Shown: positions 24,522 through 31,598, numbered from the stretch's first letter. The stretch is DNA of 49,960 nucleotides from an uncultured Oscillospiraceae bacterium (GCA_949298535.1 CASFXA010000174.1:1-49960), one strand, 5' to 3'. Notes: generated by a model not told the origin, from the sequence alone. Translations and numbers: made by a program.

Positions 24522-25400
24522 TCAGGCCTTGGCCTTGTCTCTGCCCATAGCCTTGGACAACTTTTTATAGATAAAGTTGGCCGCCGGCAAGGCGATAAAC
24601 AGCTCCATATACAAGCCGTCCACGTTGGTGCAGATATTGGAGGTTGCGGCAAAGGCCAGCACCTCGTCCGCCATCTCCGGAACGGTAGCCGCCAGCGCCT
24701 GGGAAGCGGCGGTCATCATGGAACCGGAGCCCATGCCGCAGGCCATGCCCAGGGCATAGGGATGAATCCCGGTGAGAACGCCGAAGGAACCCAGCAGGCC
24801 GAAGAAGATGGTTCCAAAGAGGTTACCTACCATATAGGTGCCCATAACGCCGATGCCCTCGGGGGAATCGATGCCATAGATCTCGGAGACGAGGCCCAGG
24901 GTAGGCTCACGGCAGATAGACAGGGTCGCGCCCACCGCTTCCCGGCGCATCCCCAGCAGCATTGCCACAGGCAGTCCGATGACCATGGTGCCCAGGTTGC
25001 CGAACTCCTGGAGAATCAGAGCGGGGCCGGCTTCCACTACCTTGAGAATGTTGGGGCCGGCAGACATTCCCAGCTTGACGCCCAGAATCAGCAGCACCAG
25101 CATCATGATGTCTTCCGAGAGCTTGACTTCCTTTTCGCTGCAAATCTTCTTGAGGGCCTCGATCTTTCTGCCCAGGGCGTCAGGGGTGACCAGCACTGCG
25201 AGGATCATGGCGAAGATCATGGGCAGTACGATCAGATTGCCCGGGCCCACGGGAATGGTGATGGTTCCGATAACCTCACCGATTGCCGCTGCGATGCCGC
25301 AAACCACAAAGAGCTTGATGAACACGGGCCAGCGGCCTTTGGTGGACAGATTGTCCTCCTGGGGATTGGCGGGTTGGTTTTTCTCCACTTGGTTTGACAT
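24522..25400 (-). CDS. DUF3100-family membrane protein, putative permease
   Basis: A 292-residue membrane protein with eight or so hydrophobic segments after a polar N-terminal tail. Gly-rich helix motifs include ILGVKLGMSAGPN, GMRREAVGATLSICREPTLG and ALGMACGMGSGSMMTAASQAL. DUF3100 proteins are recurrently found with M20 amidohydrolases, and I infer a transport function; no direct evidence identifies the substrate. It is followed by the smaller membrane protein, with which it probably forms one transporter. Confidence 0.82.
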   Translation of the reverse strand: MSNQVEKNQPANPQEDNLSTKGRWPVFIKLFVVCGIAAAIGEVIGTITIPVGPGNLIVLPMIFAMILAVLVTPDALGRKIEALKKICSEKEVKLSEDIMMLVLLILGVKLGMSAGPNILKVVEAGPALILQEFGNLGTMVIGLPVAMLLGMRREAVGATLSICREPTLGLVSEIYGIDSPEGIGVMGTYMVGNLFGTIFFGLLGSFGVLTGIHPYALGMACGMGSGSMMTAASQALAATVPEMADEVLAFAATSNICTNVDGLYMELFIALPAANFIYKKLSKAMGRDKAKA

Positions 25401-25449
25401 GAATACTCTCCTCCTGTCAAAATATCAATCTATGACACACACCAACGGT

Positions 25450-26283
25450 TCAGCGGTTTTCCGTCAATGTGTAGACATCTTTGCGGCGATGAGCCAGCAG
25501 CGGCAGCTCCCGGCGCACCTGTTCCACCCGGTCCAGTTCCAGGGTGGACAGCAGAATTCCTTCCTCTGCTCCCAGCCGTCCCAGCACATCTCCCCAGGGA
25601 GATACAATAATGGAATTGCCATAGGAGGTATAGCCGGAAGAGGCGTCCCGGGCCGGCGCCGCCCCCCGGGCAAAAACCTGGTTATCCAGCGCCCTGGCGC
25701 GGAACAAGATCTCCCAATGGGCCGGTCCGGTGGTCATATTGAAAGCGGCAGGCACCAAAATCACCCTGGCTCCCCGGTCCACCATCAGGCGGCTCAGCTC
25801 GGGGAAACGGAAATCATAGCAGATACACAGCCCCATCACCCCCCACTCCGTCTCGAAGGTGGTCACGCTGTCTCCGGCAGTAAGGGTATCCGATTCCCGG
25901 AAGGATTGTCCTCCTGTCACGTCGATGTCAAACAGGTGCATCTTCCGGTGCCTGGCGATCTGCCGACCCTGCCGGTCAAAGACATAAGCGGTGTTGTAGA
26001 TCTTTCCCGCCTCATCCCGCTCCGGTACCGAGCCGGCAGCCAGAATGAGGTTGTACTGCCTGGCCATCCGGGACAGCTCCTGCCATACCGCCTCTCCTTC
26101 CGCCTGGGCGTAAACAGGAAAGTTTTTCGTTTGGTAGGGGCAGCAAAACATCTCCGGCAGCAAAACCAAATCCGTTCCCTGGGACGCGGCCTCTCTGAGA
26201 AAGGATTCCGCTCTGGACAGGCTGTCGCTGGTCTGAGTTTGTACCTGCATCTGAACCAGGGCAACTTTTAATGTCGCAGACAT
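25450..26283 (-). CDS. Nitrilase-superfamily amidase, omega-amidase (Nit2)-like
   Basis: A 277-residue C-N hydrolase. The catalytic triad is complete: Glu44 in LLPEMF, Lys113 in HRKMHLFDID and Cys154 in LCICYDFRF. The sequence around KMHLFDIDVTGGQSFRESDTLT is the signature of the Nit2/omega-amidase branch, which hydrolyses alpha-ketoglutaramate and alpha-ketosuccinamate to 2-oxo acids. That would give oxaloacetate or 2-oxoglutarate from asparagine- or glutamine-derived keto-amides, compatible with the aspartate dehydrogenase-like enzyme in the same operon. It begins 12 bases after the upstream PLP-enzyme stop. Confidence 0.88.
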   Translation of the reverse strand: MSATLKVALVQMQVQTQTSDSLSRAESFLREAASQGTDLVLLPEMFCCPYQTKNFPVYAQAEGEAVWQELSRMARQYNLILAAGSVPERDEAGKIYNTAYVFDRQGRQIARHRKMHLFDIDVTGGQSFRESDTLTAGDSVTTFETEWGVMGLCICYDFRFPELSRLMVDRGARVILVPAAFNMTTGPAHWEILFRARALDNQVFARGAAPARDASSGYTSYGNSIIVSPWGDVLGRLGAEEGILLSTLELDRVEQVRRELPLLAHRRKDVYTLTENR

Positions 26284-26295
26284 AGCCCGTCCTCC

Positions 26296-27405
26296 TTATT
26301 GCAGGCGCCCGCGGCAAAGAATGGGGATCTCCTCCACCACCTCGCCGTTGGAGACCAGCATCGCCTTTTCATACAGATTGCAGACCGGACAGATATGGAC
26401 GGGATAAAACTCCACTTTATCCCCCACCCGGACCTCATCCCGGAAGGCTTTATGATAGATAATGGCGTGCTCGTCATAGACATCAAAGATGTGGACATCC
26501 TCGTGTCCCTTCACCGTTCCCAGGCCGGGAGTGGCGCAGATCCCCTTTTGGCGGGTCTGGGCGGTGAGGCCCTTGGCTCCCACATCGGTGATTACCCGCT
26601 GGGCGGTGGGACGGCTGATGACAGTGGTCAGCACGGTGGCGGCGCAGCGGTCCAAAGTTCCAATGGCGTGGCCCTGGCTGGCATCCATCAGCACATAGGT
26701 GCCGGGACGAATTTCGGTGACGCCGGGAAGGATGTCAAAGCCGTTCATCAGCGACGGGGTGGAACCGATGCTCACCACCTGGGGAGCCATTCCCAAGTCC
26801 CGGGCCAGGCGGGCGAAGGAAAGGGTCCGCTCCTGGCTGGTGATAAATTTTTCATGGCAATCCTCAATGCTGTCGGCATTGTAGCAATGGCCCTCGTGGG
26901 AGAAAATCCCCACAAACTCTACATGGGGGCACCGGCGGATGGTCTCCATTAAGGCGACAAAATCTCCCTCATGGATGATGCCGGAGCGTTCCTCCCCCAC
27001 CTCGATCTCAATAAGAACCCGGGCGGGGATCTCCTCCCCTCCGAACACCTCATTGGCCGCTTCCACCTGGCAGGGAGTATCCACCGCGAAGCTGATGGTC
27101 ACTCCCGCGCGGCTCAGGGCGCGAATTCGCTCCAGTTTCTGTTTGCCTACAATCTCATTGGCGATAAAAATATCCTTCAGGCCGTTTTCCGCCATCACCT
27201 CAGCCTCGCCCACCTTGGCCACAGTGATGCCCTTCGCTCCCAGCTGTTCCTGGAGTTTGGCGATTGCCGGCATTTTATGGGTCTTGGTATGGGGGCGCAG
27301 CGCCACCCCCTGCCGGTCCGCATAATCCTGCATAAAATGCAGGTTGTTCATCATCCGCTCCCGGTCAATCAACAGCGCCGGGGTGTCCAATTCCTTGTAA
27401 TTCAT
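26296..27405 (-). CDS. D-threonine aldolase / D-serine dehydratase-like PLP enzyme
   Basis: A 369-residue fold-type III PLP enzyme. The PLP lysine motif RPHTKTHK is at residues 37-44 and the phosphate-binding VVSIGSTPS near 210. The C-terminal metal site HICPVCN (His337, Cys339) is the hallmark of the D-serine dehydratase/D-threonine aldolase group. Activities in this group include D-threonine aldolase, 3-hydroxy-D-aspartate aldolase and D-serine dehydratase; the sequence alone does not choose among them. Enamine or imine products would justify the RidA gene beside it. It starts 12 bases after ridA. Confidence 0.9.
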   Translation of the reverse strand: MNYKELDTPALLIDRERMMNNLHFMQDYADRQGVALRPHTKTHKMPAIAKLQEQLGAKGITVAKVGEAEVMAENGLKDIFIANEIVGKQKLERIRALSRAGVTISFAVDTPCQVEAANEVFGGEEIPARVLIEIEVGEERSGIIHEGDFVALMETIRRCPHVEFVGIFSHEGHCYNADSIEDCHEKFITSQERTLSFARLARDLGMAPQVVSIGSTPSLMNGFDILPGVTEIRPGTYVLMDASQGHAIGTLDRCAATVLTTVISRPTAQRVITDVGAKGLTAQTRQKGICATPGLGTVKGHEDVHIFDVYDEHAIIYHKAFRDEVRVGDKVEFYPVHICPVCNLYEKAMLVSNGEVVEEIPILCRGRLQ

Positions 27406-27417
27406 GGGAAAACCTCC

Positions 27418-27795
27418 TTACTGCTTCAGCTGAGCCACAGCCTCTACTTCCACCAGGCACCCGCCATAAAGATGATTGGTGGGCACTACAATCCGGGCTG
27501 GCTTATGATCGCCAAAGAAGCGGGCGTACTCCTCGTTGAGATCAGGCCAATAGGCTACGTCCGGCAGATAAACCCGGCACATCACCACATCCTCCCGGGC
27601 CGCTCCTGCTGCGGACAGGACGGTGTCCAAATTTTGCAGGGCCTGAGCCGCCTGAGCCCGGATGCCCTCCGGCGCCTTCCCCGTCTCCGGATTGATGGAA
27701 AGCTGTCCGGAAACATAAAGCGTACCATTATAAATCATACCCGGACTGTAATGTCCCCCATCCCGCACGGAATACCGGGTTTCGATCTTTTCCAT
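27418..27795 (-). CDS. RidA-family enamine/imine deaminase
   Basis: A 125-residue trimeric cytosolic protein that hydrolyses reactive enamines or imines formed by PLP enzymes. YVSGQLSINPETG and KPARIVVP with substrate-binding Arg101 are present; VEVEAVAQL ends the fold. AAAGGAG lies 13 bases before the ATG, longer than usual. As first gene of the cargo operon, it likely protects against or drives forward the dehydratase/aldolase step encoded next. Confidence 0.9.
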   Translation of the reverse strand: MEKIETRYSVRDGGHYSPGMIYNGTLYVSGQLSINPETGKAPEGIRAQAAQALQNLDTVLSAAGAAREDVVMCRVYLPDVAYWPDLNEEYARFFGDHKPARIVVPTNHLYGGCLVEVEAVAQLKQ

Positions 27796-27846
27796 TTGAG
27801 GTTGACAACTCCTTTTGGATAACTTTCCTTCCAGATAAAACCGGAA

Positions 27847-27938
27847 GATTTAACCTCATAATATAGAAAAAAATATATAAAGTCAATACATTTTTCTATA
27901 TTCATATAATTTTATCTTTATGAACAGGATTTAACCTC
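27847..27938. repeat. Direct repeat GATTTAACCTC flanking the cargo promoter
   Basis: Identical 11-mers at 27847-27857 and 27928-27938, in direct orientation 81 bp (about eight helical turns) apart. One overlaps the -10/+1 region and the other lies about 45 bp upstream of the -35. This arrangement fits a repressor or looping operator pair. Confidence 0.6.
27858..27886 (-). promoter_or_regulatory. Promoter of the cargo catabolic operon
   Basis: Minus strand TTGACT (27886-27881), 17-base spacer, TATTAT (27863-27858): five of six matches in both hexamers, in a strongly AT-rich stretch. It drives the ridA-first operon during vegetative growth. Confidence 0.85.
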
Positions 27939-28076
27939 TTTATTTGTGCAAGATTTGAGCAAAATCCTTTTTGCTTCGAAAGGTTTTTTCATTCTTTTTT
28001 CGTGTTTCGCCTGCAAGACGTATAAAAAAGTCTATTACCCTTTCTTTTTGCTGTTCCGAAAGTCCTTTCGCTTTTC

Positions 28077-28105
28077 TCATACCGCCACAGCTCTTTTCAT
28101 ATAAA
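28077..28105 (+). promoter_or_regulatory. Sigma-E-like promoter ahead of the recombinase genes
   Basis: TCATACC (28077-28083), 14-base spacer, CATATAAA (28098-28105). Against the Bacillus sigma-E pattern KMATATT-N14-CATACAMT this matches 5 of 7 and 6 of 8 positions at the correct spacing. For sigma-A, TATAAA has no usable -35. The leader that follows (to 28307) is GC-rich with hairpins, for example GGCAGG-N7-CCTGCC near 28214-28232. The stretch 27939-28076 shows nothing else I recognise. Confidence 0.5.
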
Positions 28106-28307
28106 AATAAAAATCAGTATTCCCCGGGAAACAAGGGGTGAAGCGGCTCGCAAGAGAACACAGAGGAGCAAAGGCCGGACAGCGAAGGCGGAGCGACGTT
28201 TGCCGGCGGCCAAGGCAGGAACAGCGCCTGCCTTCTTCCGCTCCTGGGATTCCCTTCTTGTATCCTTCTGAGGGGGGCTTTTCATCTTTCAAGGGAGGCG
28301 GACAACC

Positions 28308-28505
28308 GTGACGCACCGTTCCATTTCTTTTCCTCTCAAGCCAGAACAGCAAAAGGCTTTTTCCCGACAGCTTCAGCTGGCGCTGCTGGAATCCTTTGCA
28401 CAGGAAGGAAAATTAACGCTGGCGCAATATGACCGCTGTTGCCAAATTCTGGGGCTCTCCCTTCGGGGCGACCCCGCAAGCGGCTCTCAAAGGAGGGAGG
28501 TGTAG
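28308..28505 (+). CDS. Small protein translated ahead of the serine recombinase (SHOCT-like)
   Basis: A 65-residue basic, helical protein starting at GTG 28308, with AAGGGAGGCGG 6 bases upstream. Its centre, LLESFAQEGKLTLAQYDRCCQIL, resembles the short SHOCT-type helix pair found in small proteins that often precede serine recombinases on clostridial elements. It ends 4 bases before the recombinase ATG, so they are co-expressed. It is a candidate accessory or recombination-directionality factor (inference only). Confidence 0.7.
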   Translation: MTHRSISFPLKPEQQKAFSRQLQLALLESFAQEGKLTLAQYDRCCQILGLSLRGDPASGSQRREV

Positions 28506-28509
28506 AAAA

Positions 28510-30069
28510 ATGCTTCAGGTGGCGGCATATTGCAGAGTTTCCACCGATCAGGAGGACCAACTTCATTCCCTGGAGAGTCAACGTTCCTATTTTGAGGCTT
28601 ACATCCACCGCAATCCCCAATGGCAGCTGGCCGGAATTTATGCCGACGAAGGGATCTCCGGTACCAGTGTCCGGAAAAGGCTGGCCTTCCAGCAGATGAT
28701 CTCCGATGCCCGGCAAGGCCGTTTTCAATTGCTGCTGACCAAGGAAATCAGCCGCTTTGCCCGCAATACCCTGGACAGCATCTATTACACCCGTCAACTG
28801 AAGCAATGGGGGGTCGGGGTCCTTTTTCTCCAGGACAACATCAACACCCTGGACCCGGACGCCGAATTGCGGCTGACCATCCTGGCCTCCATCGCCCAGG
28901 AGGAAAGCCGCAAAACCTCTGACCGGGTGAAATGGGGACAAAAACGGAGAATGGAACAGGGGGTGGTTTTTGGCCGCAGTATGCTGGGTTACGATGTCCG
29001 CGAGGGACAGCTGCTGCTCAATGAAAAAGGGGCCCAAACCGTCCGGTTGATCTTCCATCTGTTTGTTGTGGAGGGGATGGGAACCCACGCCATCGCCCGC
29101 CAGTTGCAGCAGCAAGGGATTCCCACCTGCCGGGGGCTGCCTCAATGGTCCAACACCGCCGTTCTCCGGACGCTGCGGAATGAAAAATATTGCGGAGACT
29201 TGGTGCAGAAAAAGACCTTCACCCCCGATTACCTCACCCACCAGAAAAAAAGGAATCAGGGACAGGAAGAACTGGTGATTCTGCGGAATCATCATCCGCC
29301 TATCGTCCCCCGAGAGCTGTGGGAACAGGCTCAGGAAGAACTGGCCCGGCGGGAAGCCCTCGCCCGCAGGAAAAAAAGCCGTCATTCCGGACGCTGCGGC
29401 CTGTCAGGGAAAATATTCTGCGGATTTTGCGGCGCTCCTTTTATCTGCCGCAGCTGTCCCCGGAAAAGCGGCGAACTCTATCGGGCTTGGCGCTGCCGGG
29501 AAGCCGCCCGCCATGGCCGGCTCCGTTTCAATCAGGAAGGCCCGCCTTCCGGCTGCCTCTGCCGCCAGGTGAATCACCTTTTCTTATTAAAAATAATTGC
29601 CAAAACTGCATCGATCCTGGCTACAAATCGGGCTGCCATCACCCAGCAGCTGCTTCAGGTTTTGAGGCAGGTGCTGGAGGATCGCCGTCAGGAGCTGCCT
29701 CTGCCCGATGATAATTGGTCAAGGCTGAAACAACGGCAGCTTCGTCTGGTGGAGGCTTATTTGGACGGAGAAGTGTGTCGGGAGGACTATCTTCTCCTTT
29801 CCAAACAGTATGACCGGCAGCTGGCTTGTCCGAATTCTCCAAAGCCGGAAAATGTCTCCCCCTCCGGTCTTTTGGAAACCCTCTCCCAGGAGATTCATGC
29901 CGCTCTTTGGGAGGGAAAAGGCTCGGAAATCTTTTGCGGAGCGCTGCTGGATCATATCGTTATTTATGAAAAGGAGAGAATGGACCTTTATTTTAGGGGA
30001 TTGGATTTTCCCCTTCATCTGACCGCCTCTCTGCTGATGGAGGAGCTTGTTCCGGAGACGGCAGACTGA
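28510..30069 (+). CDS. Large serine recombinase (site-specific, SpoIVCA-like role)
   Basis: A 519-residue enzyme that cuts and joins DNA through a serine-phosphate intermediate. The resolvase-type catalytic domain begins MLQVAAYCRVSTDQEDQ with catalytic Ser11, followed by GISGTSVRKRLAFQQM, LLTKEISRFARNTLD and TILASIAQEESR. The recombinase domain (GYDVREGQLLLNEKGAQTVRLIF, LRNEKYCGDL) precedes a zinc-ribbon region with paired Cys (IFCGFCGAPFICRSC, and CRE with CLC). ATG 28510 is 9 bases from AAAGGAGGGAGG; the upstream in-frame ATG at 28429 lies inside the previous gene. It ends 25 bp from the right border of the element, as integrase genes usually do. It is the presumed excisase/integrase of the cotJC element. 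Confidence 0.95.
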   Translation: MLQVAAYCRVSTDQEDQLHSLESQRSYFEAYIHRNPQWQLAGIYADEGISGTSVRKRLAFQQMISDARQGRFQLLLTKEISRFARNTLDSIYYTRQLKQWGVGVLFLQDNINTLDPDAELRLTILASIAQEESRKTSDRVKWGQKRRMEQGVVFGRSMLGYDVREGQLLLNEKGAQTVRLIFHLFVVEGMGTHAIARQLQQQGIPTCRGLPQWSNTAVLRTLRNEKYCGDLVQKKTFTPDYLTHQKKRNQGQEELVILRNHHPPIVPRELWEQAQEELARREALARRKKSRHSGRCGLSGKIFCGFCGAPFICRSCPRKSGELYRAWRCREAARHGRLRFNQEGPPSGCLCRQVNHLFLLKIIAKTASILATNRAAITQQLLQVLRQVLEDRRQELPLPDDNWSRLKQRQLRLVEAYLDGEVCREDYLLLSKQYDRQLACPNSPKPENVSPSGLLETLSQEIHAALWEGKGSEIFCGALLDHIVIYEKERMDLYFRGLDFPLHLTASLLMEELVPETAD

Positions 30070-30086
30070 ACAGGGCTCCGACGAAA

Positions 30087-30096
30087 CCGATCTACC
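30087..30096 (-). other. Recombination site at the right border (core GGTA)
   Basis: Minus strand reads GACATC (cotJC codons 60-61), GGTA (30096-30093), GATCGG. TAGATCGG (30094-30087) is the element-side arm and is the exact reverse complement of the left border's CCGATCTA. Confidence 0.85.
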
Positions 30097-30279
30097 GATG
30101 TCGGTTAAAAGCCCCGCCAGCTGGGGACAGGGCATGGTGTAGCGCTGTGACAAATACCGCAGGGAAGCGCCCAGCTCTCCGTCCGGTCCGCCATATTGAC
30201 TGAGAATAATCTGAGCCGCCTTGGCATTGGGGCGGGTGATCTTCACCGGATATTGCAATCTTTTTTCATAACCCCACAT
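30094..30279 (-). CDS. cotJC: Spore-coat protein CotJC, 5' part (gene split by a 9.2 kb element)
   Basis: The first 62 codons of cotJC: MWGYEKRLQYPVKI, ILSQYGGPDGELGASLRYLSQRYTMP and AGLLTDIG, all matching the conserved CotJC start. At codon 62 (GGT) the frame enters the element and continues as unrelated sequence to a stop at 29719, so unexcised DNA would give a truncated 186-residue chimera. AAAGGAG precedes ATG 30279, which lies 3 bases beyond the cotJB stop. The missing 146 codons are at 20446-20886. Confidence 0.95.
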
Positions 30280-30282
30280 GGC

Positions 30283-30546
30283 TCAGCATCTCCTTTCCCA
30301 AGGCCAGGGGCCTTCCCCCCAGGCCCAGCTGCCGGAAACCACGCCGCTGCCGCCGGATGTAAGGGGACCGAATTGTTCTGTGTATGCCGCGATGGCCTGG
30401 GCCGCCAGGGTCTGATACCGCTGCATCTCTGCCAGCGCCTTGGGGTCGCAGGGATGGGTATCCAGATACAGCCTGGTTTCATCTGCGGCAAAACAGGCCT
30501 GCTGGACCCGCAGCATCATGCACTCCCGCTCATTTCTTCCATTCAT
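30283..30546 (-). CDS. cotJB: Spore-coat protein CotJB
   Basis: An 87-residue spore-coat component. LRVQQACFAADETRLYLDTHPCDPKALAEM is the family signature, followed by a helix and a Gly/Trp-rich tail (GSWAWGEGPWPW). ATG 30546 overlaps the cotJA stop (ATGA) with GGGAGG 8 bases upstream. CotJ proteins are made in the mother cell and assemble into the inner coat; the cotJA-cotJB-cotJC order is conserved here apart from the insertion. Confidence 0.93.
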   Translation of the reverse strand: MNGRNERECMMLRVQQACFAADETRLYLDTHPCDPKALAEMQRYQTLAAQAIAAYTEQFGPLTSGGSGVVSGSWAWGEGPWPWERRC

Positions 30547-30770
30547 GTGCAGCGCCTCCCGCAAAATGGTTTATTCAGCTCTGGGAACAGGGTGCCTTCC
30601 GCCAGCGCCTGCTCCAGAGAATAAACGGTATTCCACCGCTGCCGGGGGACATATGCCATCGCCAGGGGCAGCTCCACCGCAGCGGGACGTTCTGTCTGCT
30701 GCACCGGTGCAGGACGCTCCTGACGCCGCGCTCCGGAATACATAGAGCTGGGGGACATTTGATTTCTCAT
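30543..30770 (-). CDS. cotJA: Spore-coat associated protein CotJA
   Basis: A 75-residue protein with the diagnostic LAMAYVPRQRWNTVYSLEQALAEGTLFPELNKPF. ATG 30770 follows AGGTGG by 6 bases. It is the first gene of the cotJABC operon. I see no strong sigma-A promoter upstream; CATAGG-type -10 options exist but no good sigma-E -35, so its mother-cell promoter remains unassigned. Confidence 0.94.
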   Translation of the reverse strand: MRNQMSPSSMYSGARRQERPAPVQQTERPAAVELPLAMAYVPRQRWNTVYSLEQALAEGTLFPELNKPFCGRRCT

Positions 30771-30868
30771 CAAGTTCCACCTCTCCTTTCTTGTTCTCGC
30801 CTATGGATTTCACAGGCTCAATGCCATGCTATGCGTCCGCCCCTGCCCCTGTTCCTTCTCAATCCTTC

Positions 30869-30897
30869 TTGTCAGCGCAGCGAGAATGGAGTATACT
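30869..30897 (+). promoter_or_regulatory. Promoter of the flavin reductase-like/thioesterase operon
   Basis: TTGTCA (30869-30874), 17-base spacer, TATACT (30892-30897). Start near 30904, leaving a 70-base leader. Confidence 0.75.
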
Positions 30898-30976
30898 GGG
30901 AAAAGTCATCAGAAACTGGGCCTTTCCGGCGGCAAAAGGTCTCTTATTCCGGAAAGGGGAACGGAGTAAAAAAATT

Positions 30977-31576
30977 ATGAGCAAAATCCAATGGAAGGGC
31001 AGTACCCTCCTGGGCCCCATCCCCCCCACCATGGTCACCTGCGGCACCATGGAACATCCCAACGTTCTCACCGTGGCCTGGACCGGTATTCTCAATACCA
31101 TTCCCCCCAAAACTTATATCTCTCTGCGGCCGGAGCGCTTCTCCTACAACCTGGTGAAGGAGAGCGGCGAGTTTGTTATCAATCTCACCACCCGGCAGCT
31201 GATTCGGGCAGCGGATTTCTGCGGGGTCCGTTCAGGCAGGGAGCTGGATAAGTTCGCCGCGATGGGGCTTCATCCTGTCCCCGCCTTTCAGCTGTCCTGT
31301 CCCCTTCTGGAGGAAAGCCCCGTCAACCTGGAATGTCGGGTAAGCGATGTGGTCCACCTGGGGTCCCATGATATGTTCCTGGCGGATATTGTGGCAGTGG
31401 ATGTGGAGGAAGCGCTGCTGGACAAAAATGGGAAACTTTGTCTGGAACGGTGCCAACTGGCCGCATTCGCCCATGGGGAATATTTTTCTTTGGGAGAAAG
31501 TTTGGGCACCTTCGGCTTTTCGGTACGAAAGAAACCGAAAGGCAAGGCTGTCCGTTCCAAAAAACGGCAAAAGTAA
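30977..31576 (+). CDS. Flavin reductase-like FMN-binding protein
   Basis: A 199-residue split-barrel flavoprotein. STLLGPIPPTMVTCGTMEHPNVLTVAWTG and PPKTYISLRPERFSYNLVKESGEFVINL are the FMN-binding signature of the flavin reductase-like family; a basic tail (KKPKGKAVRSKKRQK) is unusual. Members reduce free flavin or use bound FMN in anaerobic redox reactions; the partner is unknown. ATG 30977 follows ACGGAG by 10 bases and fits the promoter at 30869. The thioesterase gene follows 22 bases later. Confidence 0.88.
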   Translation: MSKIQWKGSTLLGPIPPTMVTCGTMEHPNVLTVAWTGILNTIPPKTYISLRPERFSYNLVKESGEFVINLTTRQLIRAADFCGVRSGRELDKFAAMGLHPVPAFQLSCPLLEESPVNLECRVSDVVHLGSHDMFLADIVAVDVEEALLDKNGKLCLERCQLAAFAHGEYFSLGESLGTFGFSVRKKPKGKAVRSKKRQK

Positions 31577-31598
31577 GGAAGAGAAAGGGGTTTTTATC

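Larger units (their letters stand above)
20888..30094. mobile_element. Skin-like intervening element inside cotJC, 9,207 bp
   Basis: Bounded by direct GGTA cores in the same orientation, so recombination between them deletes the intervening DNA. Deletion rebuilds cotJC in frame (...acc gac atc ggt|aca gaa gaa ttg...). Ligating the two inner ends gives CCGATCTA-GG-TAGATCGG, extended by weaker symmetry to 16 of 22 positions per arm: the expected form of a serine-integrase attP. Contents: catabolic operon with YheO-like regulator (minus strand), a 65-residue protein and a large serine recombinase (plus strand) ending 25 bp from the right core. There are no phage structural, replication or conjugation genes. 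Skin-type elements in sigK and interruptions of spsM, gerE and spoVFB are known precedents; whether this one is excised during sporulation is inference. Confidence 0.9.

Noticed and set aside
28140-28300. CRISPR or tandem repeat array in the GC-rich leader
   Set aside because: GGAGC/GCCGG-rich words recur but not at regular spacing; better explained as hairpins in an RNA leader.
28429-28509. Longer recombinase start
   Set aside because: Lies inside the preceding small gene and lacks a ribosome site; the catalytic domain starts at 28510.
20888-30094. Prophage or conjugative element
   Set aside because: No capsid, tail, lysis, replication, relaxase or type IV secretion genes are present between the borders.
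29719-30279. A 186-residue minus-strand protein
   Set aside because: Only the first 62 residues are CotJC; the rest is antisense to the recombinase and has no family character. It is read-through into the element, not a gene product with a function.
20446-30279. Ordinary pseudogenisation of cotJC by transposon insertion
   Set aside because: No target duplication typical of IS elements, no decay in either half, exact in-frame restoration and a symmetric joint next to a serine recombinase all favour site-specific, reversible insertion. Recent irreversible insertion cannot be fully excluded.
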